Source of the DNA: JADJSS01 sp046329815
GTDB taxonomy: Bacteria > Bacteroidota > Bacteroidia > Chitinophagales > JADIYW01
Assembly (NCBI GenBank): GCA_046329815.1
Contig: JAXLTY010000001.1
Coordinates: 682,001-746,000 of the forward strand
Reading direction: 5' to 3'
DNA length: 64,000 nucleotides
Position 1 is the first letter of the stretch. Every line of letters starts with the position of its first letter. The translations under genes were made by a program, and so were the position numbers. Under the pieces are notes generated by a model. It worked only from the letters and a program-made list of their open reading frames with translations. It made no database searches and had not been told where the DNA came from. Of this stretch, positions 26,945-35,310 are shown piece after piece.

Positions 26945-27028
26945 AGCTGATTAATTTAGGCAATTAGCTGATTTAATTATGTTATAAGCTGATTTAGTTA
27001 AGTAATTAACTAAATCTACTTAATGATT
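26945..27028 (-). repeat. Left arm: four 21-bp-phased repeat units
   Basis: AGCTGA begins at 26945, 26966 and 26987 and its variant AACTAA at 27008, a strict 21-base period. Read on the minus strand the units become CAGCT plus 16 bases, the same family as the right arm but inverted; CAGCTAATTGCC here corresponds to CAGCTAACTGCC at 27184. Confidence 0.7.
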
Positions 27029-27036
27029 AAATATAT

Positions 27037-27204
27037 TAACTAAATAATTTACTAATTCAGCTTATCATTTAATTATATCAGCTTAATACTTCATTATAAT
27101 AACTAATCAACAAAATATATTAACTAAATGATAGATTATATCAGCTAAATGATTAACTTTAATAACTAAACAATTGAAGTAATCAGCTAACTGCCTGAAT
27201 AATT
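27037..27204 (+). repeat. Right arm: eight 21-bp-phased repeat units
   Basis: TAACT or CAGCT starts at 27037, 27058, 27079, 27100, 27121, 27142, 27163 and 27184, each exactly 21 bases apart. The consensus is near YARCTAAATRATT followed by about eight A/T-rich bases. Two helical turns of B-DNA are 21 bp, so all cores lie on one face of the helix. Units are too short and too similar throughout to be a CRISPR array. Confidence 0.75.
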
Positions 27205-27256
27205 TAGATAAATGGTGGAAAGCAGTAAATGATCTATAACCAACCATAAAGAAACG

Positions 27257-27946
27257 ATGAAAAAGAAAAGAGTTAAACGGATTTACACCACATCGGACGC
27301 GCACATGAGCGTAAGTGCAGGTGTTATGCATAAATTACTGGAGACAGACATTGCAGTTTTCACGGCTTTCGACAACAATATGAATGCCGCTTACTTAGCA
27401 GAATATAACGCTGCCGTCGTGGCGGCGGAAGCAGTAGTGAGAGACTCGACCATCAAAAGCGTGCAGGCGGAAAAGACCGAAACAGTAGAAACCGTGATGG
27501 AAAAAGCACGGAAAAAGTTTCACCATGTGAAATTCTTTGTGAAAAAAGCGTTTGAGAACAGCATCGCGACGCAGCACGAATTCGGATTGAAAGATTACGG
27601 CAAACTGCGCGACAATACCACGAAGATGATTGGCTTTTTAGACCTCATGCATGGCAAGTGCGTCCTCCACTCGGCGCCGCTGATTGCCGCAGGTTTCAGC
27701 GCGGCCGGCATCGCGGAAATTGAAACGATCATGAATGAGCTGTCGGCCAGCAGCTTGCAGCAGCACGCCGCCAAAAAGGAACGGCCGGTGCTCACCGATG
27801 AACGGATCGTGACCTTAAATACGTGTTACAGCTTCATGGCGCAAGTAAACGCCGCCGCACAGCTCGTCTTCAGCAATGACTACGCCAAGCAAAAGCAGTA
27901 TCGGTTTTATGAGAAAAGGAAGAAGAAGAAAGTAGAATTACTTTGA
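27257..27946 (+). CDS. Hypothetical protein beside the 21-bp arrays, unknown function
   Basis: A 229-residue, largely helical protein with no signal peptide. It has basic ends (MKKKRVKRIY at the start, FYEKRKKKKVELL at the end), an Ala/Glu-rich centre (about residues 45-85), and conserved-looking blocks EFGLKDYGKLRDNTTKMIGF and ERIVTLNTCYSFM. Its base composition is clearly more GC-rich than its neighbours, with runs such as GCGCGGCCGGCATCGCGG. In frame upstream lies MVESSK followed by TGA, so an older start at 27212 may have been lost. It overlaps the convergent FRG gene by 9 bases. I do not recognise a function. Confidence 0.65.
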   Translation: MKKKRVKRIYTTSDAHMSVSAGVMHKLLETDIAVFTAFDNNMNAAYLAEYNAAVVAAEAVVRDSTIKSVQAEKTETVETVMEKARKKFHHVKFFVKKAFENSIATQHEFGLKDYGKLRDNTTKMIGFLDLMHGKCVLHSAPLIAAGFSAAGIAEIETIMNELSASSLQQHAAKKERPVLTDERIVTLNTCYSFMAQVNAAAQLVFSNDYAKQKQYRFYEKRKKKKVELL

Positions 27947-28947
27947 CCTATCGAATATTTGTTTACAAATATTTTCAGAATTTGGATAAACATCCTCTCT
28001 TAAGAAATTATATCTATCTAATATTTCAGGTATTAAACTCTTCTTTATTTCATAACTATGAATAATATTCTTTTCAAGACGATCTTGAAATTCATTGTTT
28101 TTTTCTAATCTGATTCTATATTCTTCATTTATAATTCTTGACTGCGGTGTATCAAGCTCATCCCATGGTGAATACTGATAAGTTGCGGCGTCTACAAAAA
28201 AATCTTTAAGTGCAACTTCTAAAGGCTTGTTACTATAACCATTGTAGACAAAGAGACCATCTTGAGCAATTATCCGAATATTATTGAATGCATTATAAAT
28301 TTCATGAGACATTCTATTACTATCAATTAAAAATACTTGGCAGGTTTTTATTAAAAATATTCTATCAATACCTTGTATAAAACTTTCATCAGTATAGTCA
28401 TCGTATCCTGACAATAGATCATAGCTACTTTTTTATATTGTGATAATCCTTCAATTACTTTTGGTATTGATAATAATTCTAAATCTGATTCCGGTATAAA
28501 AAATATTGAAAAATAATCATTTATTGTACCATCAGAAACAAATGTACTTTTATCAAATTTTTCCGTTGCAAAATAAAGTGCTTTTTCGAATTTAGTGGTA
28601 AAATCAAGTATTGGTGTTGGTGCGCCATAATGTTGCAGATAGCTATAAACTGATAACTTTGAGTGCACAATATTAAAAGTCTGAAAATATTTACTTAGTA
28701 AAGGATGGTTCCTAGCATTAGAAACATATTGTTCTGTATTAAAAGTAGATTGTAATTTATTTAATAATACTTCTCTTTGTAATGAAGTGTAGATTTTATA
28801 AGATGCTGAATTTATTCCTCTGTAGATTCCTTTACCTGATTTTAAAACAGATTCAATTTTTAAAAAATCTTCTATAGTATCAATTTTATATAAAATAAAA
28901 TTTTCAGCTTTTTTTTTGAAATTAGAATATGTAGGTAATTTCTTCAT
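27938..28947 (-). pseudogene. FRG-domain protein, frameshifted at an A6 run
   Basis: Two overlapping frames together make one FRG-domain protein of about 336 residues. The first part (28947 to about 28430) has KGIYRGIN and LQHYGAPTPILDFT, the hallmark of the domain. The second (about 28430 to 27938) continues with NNIRIIAQDGLFVYN. The break is at the A6 run on the minus strand (plus 28429-28434, codons TAT AAA AAA GTA): one added A, or a -1 slip there, joins the frames as QYKKSSYDLLSGYDDY. It could be a mutation, a sequencing error or slippage. FRG proteins are of unknown biochemistry and often occur in accessory or defence loci. It lies 11 bases after proS. Confidence 0.75.
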
Positions 28948-28958
28948 CTTCAGCTAAT

Positions 28959-30440
28959 TTAATAAGCTCTTGCAAACAACACGCGCTGTGTGCTTGGATT
29001 GCCGGTAAAAATACATTTGCCGTCTTCCTGCGGATTGTCTAAAGGAATGCAGCGAATGGTAGCTTTGGTAAGTTCTTTTATTTTATCTTCCGTTTCGGCA
29101 GTGCCATCCCAGTGCGCTAACAGGAAACCCGGTTTTTCATCCAGCAGTTTTTGGAACGTTTCAAAATCATCCACTTTGGTGATATTCTCGTCACGGAATG
29201 TTTTTGCTTTGTTGAACATATTTTGCTGAATATCATCCAGCAAACCTGCGATGGTTGTCGTTAAATTATCAACGGAAAACTGTGCTTTTTCTTTTGTGTC
29301 GCGGCGTGCAATTTCTACCATACCGTTTGCTAAATCTCTTGGTCCAATCACAATTCGCAATGGAATACCTTTTAATTCATATTCAGCAAATTTAAAACCA
29401 GGACGTTTGGTTTCATCGCTGTCCACGATAGCACGAATACCTAATTTTGCTAAGTCTTTTTTCAGTTCATTCGCCTTTGTAATCATACTGTCGGTTTCCT
29501 CCACATTTTTAGACAAGAACGGAATAATGACAACTTGATGCGGCGCTAATTTTGGCGGCATCACTAAACCATCATCGTCAGAATGTGCCATAATCAATGC
29601 GCCAATCAAACGCGTAGAAACGCCCCAGGAAGTTGCCCAAACATACTCTTCTTCGTTCTCTTTATTTTTAAAAGTTACTTCAAATGCTTTCGCGAAATTT
29701 TGTCCAAGAAAGTGCGAAGTTCCTGACTGCAACGCTTTTCCGTCCTGCATCATAGCTTCAATTGTATAGGTATCTTCTGCACCGGCAAAACGTTCGCTTT
29801 CCGATTTTACACCTTTGATTACCGGTAAAGCCATATAGTTTTCTACAAAATCTGCATAGACATTAATCATTTGCACGGTTTCGTCAATGGCTTCTTGCTT
29901 GGTAGCGTGCGCCGTGTGACCTTCCTGCCATAAAAATTCTGCGGTACGCAAAAATAAACGCGTACGCATTTCCCAACGCACTACATTTGCCCATTGATTA
30001 ATCAACAAAGGTAAATCGCGGTAAGACTGAATCCATTTTTTATACGTATTCCAAATAATAGCTTCCGAAGTTGGACGAACCACTAATTCTTCTTCCAGTT
30101 TGGCTTCCGGATCTACCATTAGTTTTCCCGGATTTTCGGTGTCCGTTTTTAAACGATAATGCGTTACAACAGCACATTCTTTCGCAAAGCCCTCTGCGTT
30201 TTTTTCTTCTGCTTCAAATAAACTTTTCGGAACAAACAATGGAAAATAAGCATTTACGTGTCCTGTTTCCTTAAACATCTTATCCAGTACATCACGCATA
30301 TTTTCCCAAAGTGCAAAACCGTACGGTTTGATCACCATGCAGCCACGCACGGCTGAGTAATCAGCCAAACCTCCTTTTAAGACTAAATCATTGTACCATT
30401 CGCTGTAGTTTTCTGCTCTGCTTGTAATTTCTTTGCTCAT
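28959..30440 (-). CDS. proS: Proline--tRNA ligase
   Basis: A 493-residue class II aminoacyl-tRNA synthetase of the shorter, archaeal/eukaryote-like ProRS type that lacks the bacterial editing insertion. Visible are the motif 2 region (VVRPTSEAIIWNTYKKWI, then RWEMRTRLFLRTAEFLWQEGHTAH), the motif 3 area (WATSWGVSTRLIGALIMAHSDDDG), an anticodon-binding domain (about 290-390, VVIIPFLS) and a C-terminal zinc-type domain ending in the conserved AY. It charges tRNA-Pro in the cytosol. The FRG gene follows immediately. Confidence 0.96.
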   Translation of the reverse strand: MSKEITSRAENYSEWYNDLVLKGGLADYSAVRGCMVIKPYGFALWENMRDVLDKMFKETGHVNAYFPLFVPKSLFEAEEKNAEGFAKECAVVTHYRLKTDTENPGKLMVDPEAKLEEELVVRPTSEAIIWNTYKKWIQSYRDLPLLINQWANVVRWEMRTRLFLRTAEFLWQEGHTAHATKQEAIDETVQMINVYADFVENYMALPVIKGVKSESERFAGAEDTYTIEAMMQDGKALQSGTSHFLGQNFAKAFEVTFKNKENEEEYVWATSWGVSTRLIGALIMAHSDDDGLVMPPKLAPHQVVIIPFLSKNVEETDSMITKANELKKDLAKLGIRAIVDSDETKRPGFKFAEYELKGIPLRIVIGPRDLANGMVEIARRDTKEKAQFSVDNLTTTIAGLLDDIQQNMFNKAKTFRDENITKVDDFETFQKLLDEKPGFLLAHWDGTAETEDKIKELTKATIRCIPLDNPQEDGKCIFTGNPSTQRVLFARAY

Positions 30441-30540
30441 CTTCTATGTAATTTCTGAAATGTTATTATTTGTAAGTAAATATTTATATTGAAACTGTTA
30501 ATTAACATAATTTGGTATGCAATTTGCAACTAAATTAGTA

Positions 30541-30548
30541 TAATTTTG
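30541..30548 (+). promoter_or_regulatory. -7 promoter element for the Asn/Tyr-rich secreted protein gene
   Basis: TAATTTTG matches TAnnTTTG and lies 52 bases before the ATG at 30600. Possible TTTG elements upstream are at non-ideal spacing (14 or 26 bases). Confidence 0.4.
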
Positions 30549-30599
30549 GTTTATAAAATTAACAGATTTAAGATTGCTAAAAGATTAAAAATAATCGAC

Positions 30600-31625
30600 A
30601 TGAAAAAAATATTGTTTGCAATTGCTTTTATACTTGGTTTTTCACAGGTTTCTGTGCTGAAAGCAGGTGATGATGTGTATGATGCGCCGTCGCCTAAAAA
30701 AATAAAAGTTCAGGTACAAAGACAAGAACCTGTGCAAGAACAGTCGGTTCCGTATTATGAAGACGATAATGGCAGACGTCAGCAAAACTATGCTAACCAG
30801 CAACAAAGCAACGATTATCAGTATGATAATAATTACAGCGATGATGAATGGAATTATACCTACTCAGACAGAATAAGACGTTTTCACAGTCCATCTATAC
30901 GTTTTAGCTATGGATGGAGTTCTTGCAATAATTCATGGTATGATCCTTATTATAATTCATTCAATAATGGCTGGTATAATTCGTTTACGCCAAGCTGGTC
31001 ATATGGTTACAACAATTACTGGAGTCCTTTTAATAACACTCAGGTAATCATTATACAAAGTCCTTACAACAGTTGGTATAACACAGGATTTAACTATGGT
31101 TATAATTATTACAACAACTGGAATTGGTTTTCGCCGATCTGCTCTAATTATTTCTACAACAACAATCCTTACGGATATTATGGTTATAATGGTTACAACT
31201 ATGGTTATAATTATTACAATGGATACAATGGTTATGAAAGCAACAATAACTACCAGTCGAATGTAGTAAACAAACCTCGTTACAATACGACAAACAACAC
31301 GAATAATACGAATTACAACGGCAATAAAAATTACGGTTATTCCAATAATAATCCGAATGGTTTTACCAACGGAAGTACCAATACGAATTCATCGAATGCG
31401 ACACAGAAAAAATGGACGAATCAGCAACAAAACAACAATAACAATTCATCCAACAACGCACCAAACGTTTATCAATATCAAAAAAATAACAACGGCTATT
31501 CAGCACCAAAAGAAAATAATTCCTGGAATTCAACACCGTCTAATAATAGTAATAATGGATGGAACAATAACTCCAATAATTCAAATTCAGGCGGTGGCGT
31601 AAGAGTTACGACAAGACCAAAATAA
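30600..31625 (+). CDS. Secreted Asn/Tyr/Trp-rich low-complexity protein
   Basis: A 341-residue protein with a signal peptide (MKKILFAIAFILGFSQVSVLKAG). The mature part is dominated by Asn, Tyr, Ser and Gln with repeated NN, YNGYNYGYNYYNGYNGY-like and NSW/SWY segments, and has a Gly-rich C-terminus. Such sequences are common in Bacteroidota exported proteins of unknown role and are probably disordered or matrix-like. The frame opens at a TTG at 30546, but that codon overlaps the promoter element, so the ATG at 30600 is chosen. The FadL-like porin gene follows after 17 bases. Confidence 0.78.
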   Translation: MKKILFAIAFILGFSQVSVLKAGDDVYDAPSPKKIKVQVQRQEPVQEQSVPYYEDDNGRRQQNYANQQQSNDYQYDNNYSDDEWNYTYSDRIRRFHSPSIRFSYGWSSCNNSWYDPYYNSFNNGWYNSFTPSWSYGYNNYWSPFNNTQVIIIQSPYNSWYNTGFNYGYNYYNNWNWFSPICSNYFYNNNPYGYYGYNGYNYGYNYYNGYNGYESNNNYQSNVVNKPRYNTTNNTNNTNYNGNKNYGYSNNNPNGFTNGSTNTNSSNATQKKWTNQQQNNNNNSSNNAPNVYQYQKNNNGYSAPKENNSWNSTPSNNSNNGWNNNSNNSNSGGGVRVTTRPK

Positions 31626-31642
31626 TTTAATTTCACTGTTAG

Positions 31643-33148
31643 ATGAAAAAATCATTAGTCATATTTGGCTTACTGGTATTGCTTATTCACAAGGCAAACG
31701 CACAAACAGACGTTGATGCCTTGCGCTACGCAACACCATCATTACAAGGTACTGCAAGAAATATTGGCGTTGGAAATACACTGAGTACAGTTGGTGCAGA
31801 TATTTCAAATACACACAACAATCCGGCCGGTTTGGCAAAATTTTCTTCTACCGAAATTACATTGTCACCAGGCATTTCATTTTACAAATCCAATTCTAAT
31901 TATCTAGAAAATAATACAAACGCATCAAAAGTAAAGTTTCAGGTTTCCAATCTTGGAGTAGTAATCGCGAGTCGCAACAAAAGACCAGGAAATGATGAAG
32001 ATAAAAAATGGAATGGCATTAAAGTAGGTTTGAGTTTTGCTCGGTTGGCGAACTACAATGAAAATTATTTTTTCAATGGTTACAACAACAAGAACAGTTT
32101 ATTGAATAGCTATTGGGAAAAATTAGCCGACAGGTCTGTAATTACAAATGACAACGATGCAAAATCTAAATATCCTTTTGATGCAAGTATTGCTTATCAA
32201 TTAGATTTGATTACAATTGATTCATTGGGAAATACGTTTACTGCAACCAACAACGGCAATATGCAGCAAGAATATTCCATACAAAAAACCGGCGGCATGG
32301 ATGAACTGGCTTTTGGTTTTGCGAGCGAATATAATTCTAAATTTTCTATCGGCGCATCGCTTGGAATTCCATTTATCAATTATACCGAACGCATCAAATT
32401 AACAGAAACAGACACACGCGATTCTGCTGTTGATTTAAATTCTTTCAGTAACGAAACCTATTTAAAAACGCGTGGTGTTGGTTTCAATGTGAAAATCGGT
32501 ATGTTTTATTCACCGGTCAAAAATTTAAAATTATCACTTGCATTTCAAACACCAGGTTTCTTCTTTATGAAAGATCAGTATAAAACTACTATGGAAGCAG
32601 ATTATGCAAGCCGTTCTGATATATTAGTTGGCGAATCGCCTGATGGACGTTCAAGCTATAAATACGTACAACCTTGGCGACTAAATGCAGGTGCTTCATA
32701 TGTACACAAAGTTGGTTTCGTCGCGTTTGAATACGAATTAAGTGATGCACAAATGTCAAAATTCCGATTAGGTACAACAGATGGAAATTATGAGAATTTT
32801 TTGAACACACAGATTAAAAATAAATACGGTCTGTTTCATACTATAAAAGCAGGTGTTGAATTTAAAGTACAGAAATTCAGATTGCGTGCCGGCGTTCAAT
32901 ATCGTACTTCACCATTCGATAAATCTGCTGCGCCAACTACTATAAAAACTGATGTTCTCACCTATTCAGGTGGTTTAGGTTACAGAATGGAACACTTTTT
33001 TATCGACTTAACTTACGTACAAACCAATACTAAAGAATTGTTTGTTCCATATGCAATTGATACTGATTTCTGGCATTCAGAAGTTCCGGTTGTTACCTTA
33101 AAAATTAAAAAACCGGCCATATTTTTTACTGTCGGATATAAACTTTAA
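31643..33148 (+). CDS. OmpP1/FadL-family outer membrane transport protein
   Basis: A 501-residue beta-barrel protein with a signal peptide ending HKANAQ. The N-terminal part shows the pattern of the FadL/TodX family (ARNIGVGNTLSTVGADISNTHNNPAGLA, given here in outline as residues about 38-66), where NPAGL marks the hatch region, and alternating strands run to the C-terminal aromatic FFTVGYKL. It is likely an outer-membrane channel for hydrophobic substrates. It follows the Asn/Tyr-rich protein closely and may be co-transcribed. Confidence 0.87.
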   Translation: MKKSLVIFGLLVLLIHKANAQTDVDALRYATPSLQGTARNIGVGNTLSTVGADISNTHNNPAGLAKFSSTEITLSPGISFYKSNSNYLENNTNASKVKFQVSNLGVVIASRNKRPGNDEDKKWNGIKVGLSFARLANYNENYFFNGYNNKNSLLNSYWEKLADRSVITNDNDAKSKYPFDASIAYQLDLITIDSLGNTFTATNNGNMQQEYSIQKTGGMDELAFGFASEYNSKFSIGASLGIPFINYTERIKLTETDTRDSAVDLNSFSNETYLKTRGVGFNVKIGMFYSPVKNLKLSLAFQTPGFFFMKDQYKTTMEADYASRSDILVGESPDGRSSYKYVQPWRLNAGASYVHKVGFVAFEYELSDAQMSKFRLGTTDGNYENFLNTQIKNKYGLFHTIKAGVEFKVQKFRLRAGVQYRTSPFDKSAAPTTIKTDVLTYSGGLGYRMEHFFIDLTYVQTNTKELFVPYAIDTDFWHSEVPVVTLKIKKPAIFFTVGYKL

Positions 33149-33169
33149 TTTTAGTGCAAATAATTTTCT

Positions 33170-33823
33170 TTGTTAGAAAATCCTACATGGCGATGGAAAA
33201 TAGCACAAACGCTTGAATACAAGTGGTGGCAACGCTATTTGCAAAAAAAAGATACGACAGAATATTTAAGCTGGAAATTTCATTACTGGCAAGACTTGCT
33301 GCTCAAACTCACTAAATATATTGAATTGCCGCAAGCAAAAACGATATTGGATGCAGGTTGCGGACCAGCAGGAATTTTTATGGCTTTAAAAGGAAACACG
33401 GTGGACGCCATCGATCCGTTGTTAGATAAATATGAGCAGTTGCCGCATTTTGTGAAAGATAAATATATGTGGACGAACTTCAAGCAACAATCTATTGAAC
33501 AGCTAAATGCGACAGAAAAGTATGATATAATTTATTGCATGAATGCGATCAATCATGTTGAAAATATTGAGTTGTGCTATGATAATTTGGTGCGTGCGCT
33601 CAAACCAAACGGTTATTTAGTTATTTCTACTGATGCGCACAAACATGAGTATTTAAAGAAAATCTTTCAATTAATTCCTGGTGATATTTTGCATCCGTAT
33701 CAGTTTAATTTGCAGGAATACAATGCGTTTTTAATCAAACGCAACTGCGAAATCGTGCAGGATATTCTTTATAAAGAAGAACGTATTTTTAATTACTATA
33801 TTACTGTTGCAAGAAAAAAATAA
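33170..33823 (+). CDS. Class I SAM-dependent methyltransferase (TTG start)
   Basis: A 217-residue Rossmann-fold methyltransferase. Motif I is ILDAGCGPAGIFMAL (about residues 60-74), followed by VDAIDPLLDKY and IIYCMNAINHVEN, and a C-terminal region YITVARKK. The substrate is unknown. No ATG lies in frame before the methyltransferase core, and the N-terminus ENPTWRWKIAQTLEYKWWQ looks conserved, so the TTG at 33170 is probably the true start. It is convergent with tyrS, with only three bases between the stops. Confidence 0.82.
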   Translation: MLENPTWRWKIAQTLEYKWWQRYLQKKDTTEYLSWKFHYWQDLLLKLTKYIELPQAKTILDAGCGPAGIFMALKGNTVDAIDPLLDKYEQLPHFVKDKYMWTNFKQQSIEQLNATEKYDIIYCMNAINHVENIELCYDNLVRALKPNGYLVISTDAHKHEYLKKIFQLIPGDILHPYQFNLQEYNAFLIKRNCEIVQDILYKEERIFNYYITVARKK

Positions 33824-33826
33824 TTA

Positions 33827-35110
33827 CTATTCAGCAATAATCAAAAAGAAGTCTTTCTTTCCTTTTTTAATGATAATAAATTTCTGACAGATCAAATTTT
33901 CAGCAGTTATTGTTCCGTTTAAATCAGCAAACTTTTCCATGTTTATTGCAATAGAGTTCGATTGCAATAATTTTTTTGCTTCGCCTTTAGACGGCAAGAT
34001 AGTAGTATCAACAGCCAATAAATCCAGGATGTTTACTCCATTTTCAATTTTATATTTTGCAATTTTAAAAACAGGAACACCGTCAAAAATATCCAGTATT
34101 TCGTTTTCATTTAATCGTTCCAAATTTTCTTTTGTCGCTTTTCCAAACAAGATTTCCGATGATTTGATTGCTTGTTCTAAATCTTGTTTAGAATGTACAC
34201 GTTGAGTAATTTCTTCTGCTAATGCTTTTTGCAGAATGCGCAAATGCTCATTGCCTTCATGTTCTTTTTCCAATGCTTCAATTTCTTCTTTATTTTTTAA
34301 AGAGAAAACACGTATCCAATTCTTCACATCTTCATCGCTTGCGTTTAGCCAAAACTGGTAAAATTTATACGGCGATGTTTTTTTTGCATCCAGCCAGATA
34401 TTGCCGCTTTCCGTTTTTCCGAATTTTGTTCCATCTGCTTTTTTGATTAATTGTGTCGTGATTGCATATGCTTCGCCGCCATCTTTTTTGCGAATCAGTT
34501 CTGTACCGGTCACAATATTTCCCCATTGATCGCTGCCACCAAGCTGCAGTTTCACACCTTTATTTTTCCATAAATAGTAGAAATCATAACCTTGTACCAA
34601 CTGGTAAGAAAACTCGGTAAACGACATGCCGTTTTCCAAACGATTTTTTACAGAATCTTTCGCCATCATGTAATTTACGGTAATGTATTTTCCAACATCG
34701 CGTATAAAACCTAAAAAAGAAAAATCTTTGAACCAGTCATAATTATTGACAATTTCAGCTGAATTTTCACCGCAATTAAAATCCAGAAATTTTTCAATTT
34801 GTTTTCTTTGACAATCTAAATTATAATTCAATTCTTCTTCGCTCAGCATATTTCGTTCTGCACTTTTTCCGCTTGGATCGCCAACCATACCTGTTGCGCC
34901 ACCAACCAAAGCAATCGGTTTGTGCCCACAACGCTGAAAATACATTAATGTCATTACCTGAACCATGTTGCCGATTCCTAAAGAATCTGCTGTAGGATCG
35001 AAACCGATATAGCCGGAAACAATTTCTTTGTTTAACAATTCTTCGGTACCAGGCATCATATCATGCAACATTCCGCGCCAACGCAATTCCTCTACAAAAT
35101 TTTGCTTCAT
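33827..35110 (-). CDS. tyrS: Tyrosine--tRNA ligase
   Basis: A 427-residue class I synthetase. The nucleotide-binding HIGH-like motif appears in FDPTADSLGIGNM (about residues 38-50), followed by QLGGSDQWGNIVTG and the KMSKS-equivalent loop ADGTKFGKTESG (about 225-236). An S4-like RNA-binding domain (about 355-427) ends the protein. It charges tRNA-Tyr in the cytosol. A TATTTTTG promoter element lies 21-28 bases ahead of the ATG. Confidence 0.96.
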   Translation of the reverse strand: MKQNFVEELRWRGMLHDMMPGTEELLNKEIVSGYIGFDPTADSLGIGNMVQVMTLMYFQRCGHKPIALVGGATGMVGDPSGKSAERNMLSEEELNYNLDCQRKQIEKFLDFNCGENSAEIVNNYDWFKDFSFLGFIRDVGKYITVNYMMAKDSVKNRLENGMSFTEFSYQLVQGYDFYYLWKNKGVKLQLGGSDQWGNIVTGTELIRKKDGGEAYAITTQLIKKADGTKFGKTESGNIWLDAKKTSPYKFYQFWLNASDEDVKNWIRVFSLKNKEEIEALEKEHEGNEHLRILQKALAEEITQRVHSKQDLEQAIKSSEILFGKATKENLERLNENEILDIFDGVPVFKIAKYKIENGVNILDLLAVDTTILPSKGEAKKLLQSNSIAINMEKFADLNGTITAENLICQKFIIIKKGKKDFFLIIAE

Positions 35111-35130
35111 TTTTTTCTGTTTTTAAGGTG

Positions 35131-35138
35131 CAAAAATA
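35131..35138 (-). promoter_or_regulatory. -7 promoter element for tyrS
   Basis: On the minus strand this reads TATTTTTG, matching TAnnTTTG, 21 bases before the tyrS ATG. No clear TTTG is seen at -33. Confidence 0.45.
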
Positions 35139-35310
35139 CAATTTGAATACCTATAAATCGTTATTAAAAGCCCATATTTTACACATGAAATAAAAAAAAA
35201 CACTATGCAACGTAAAAAGTCGAAATATTATCTAATTATTACGAGATTTTTGATAAATTTACAAATATTGTAATGCACACTTTGTGTAACAATATTTTAA
35301 TGAATTGTTT

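Larger units (their letters stand above)
26911..27222. repeat. AT-rich element bounded by a perfect 14-bp inverted repeat
   Basis: CTTTCCACCATTTA at 26911-26924 is the exact reverse complement of TAAATGGTGGAAAG at 27209-27222. Between them lie about 284 bases of very AT-rich DNA made of short units of one family, in opposite orientation in the two halves. Reading outward, each boundary repeat contains an ATGGTGGAAAG start. This accounts for the core of the gene-poor stretch 26665-27256. Confidence 0.75.

Noticed and set aside
26940..27210. CRISPR-like array
   Set aside because: The period is only 21 bases in total, units diverge throughout and there are no unique spacers of fixed length between identical repeats; no cas genes are nearby.
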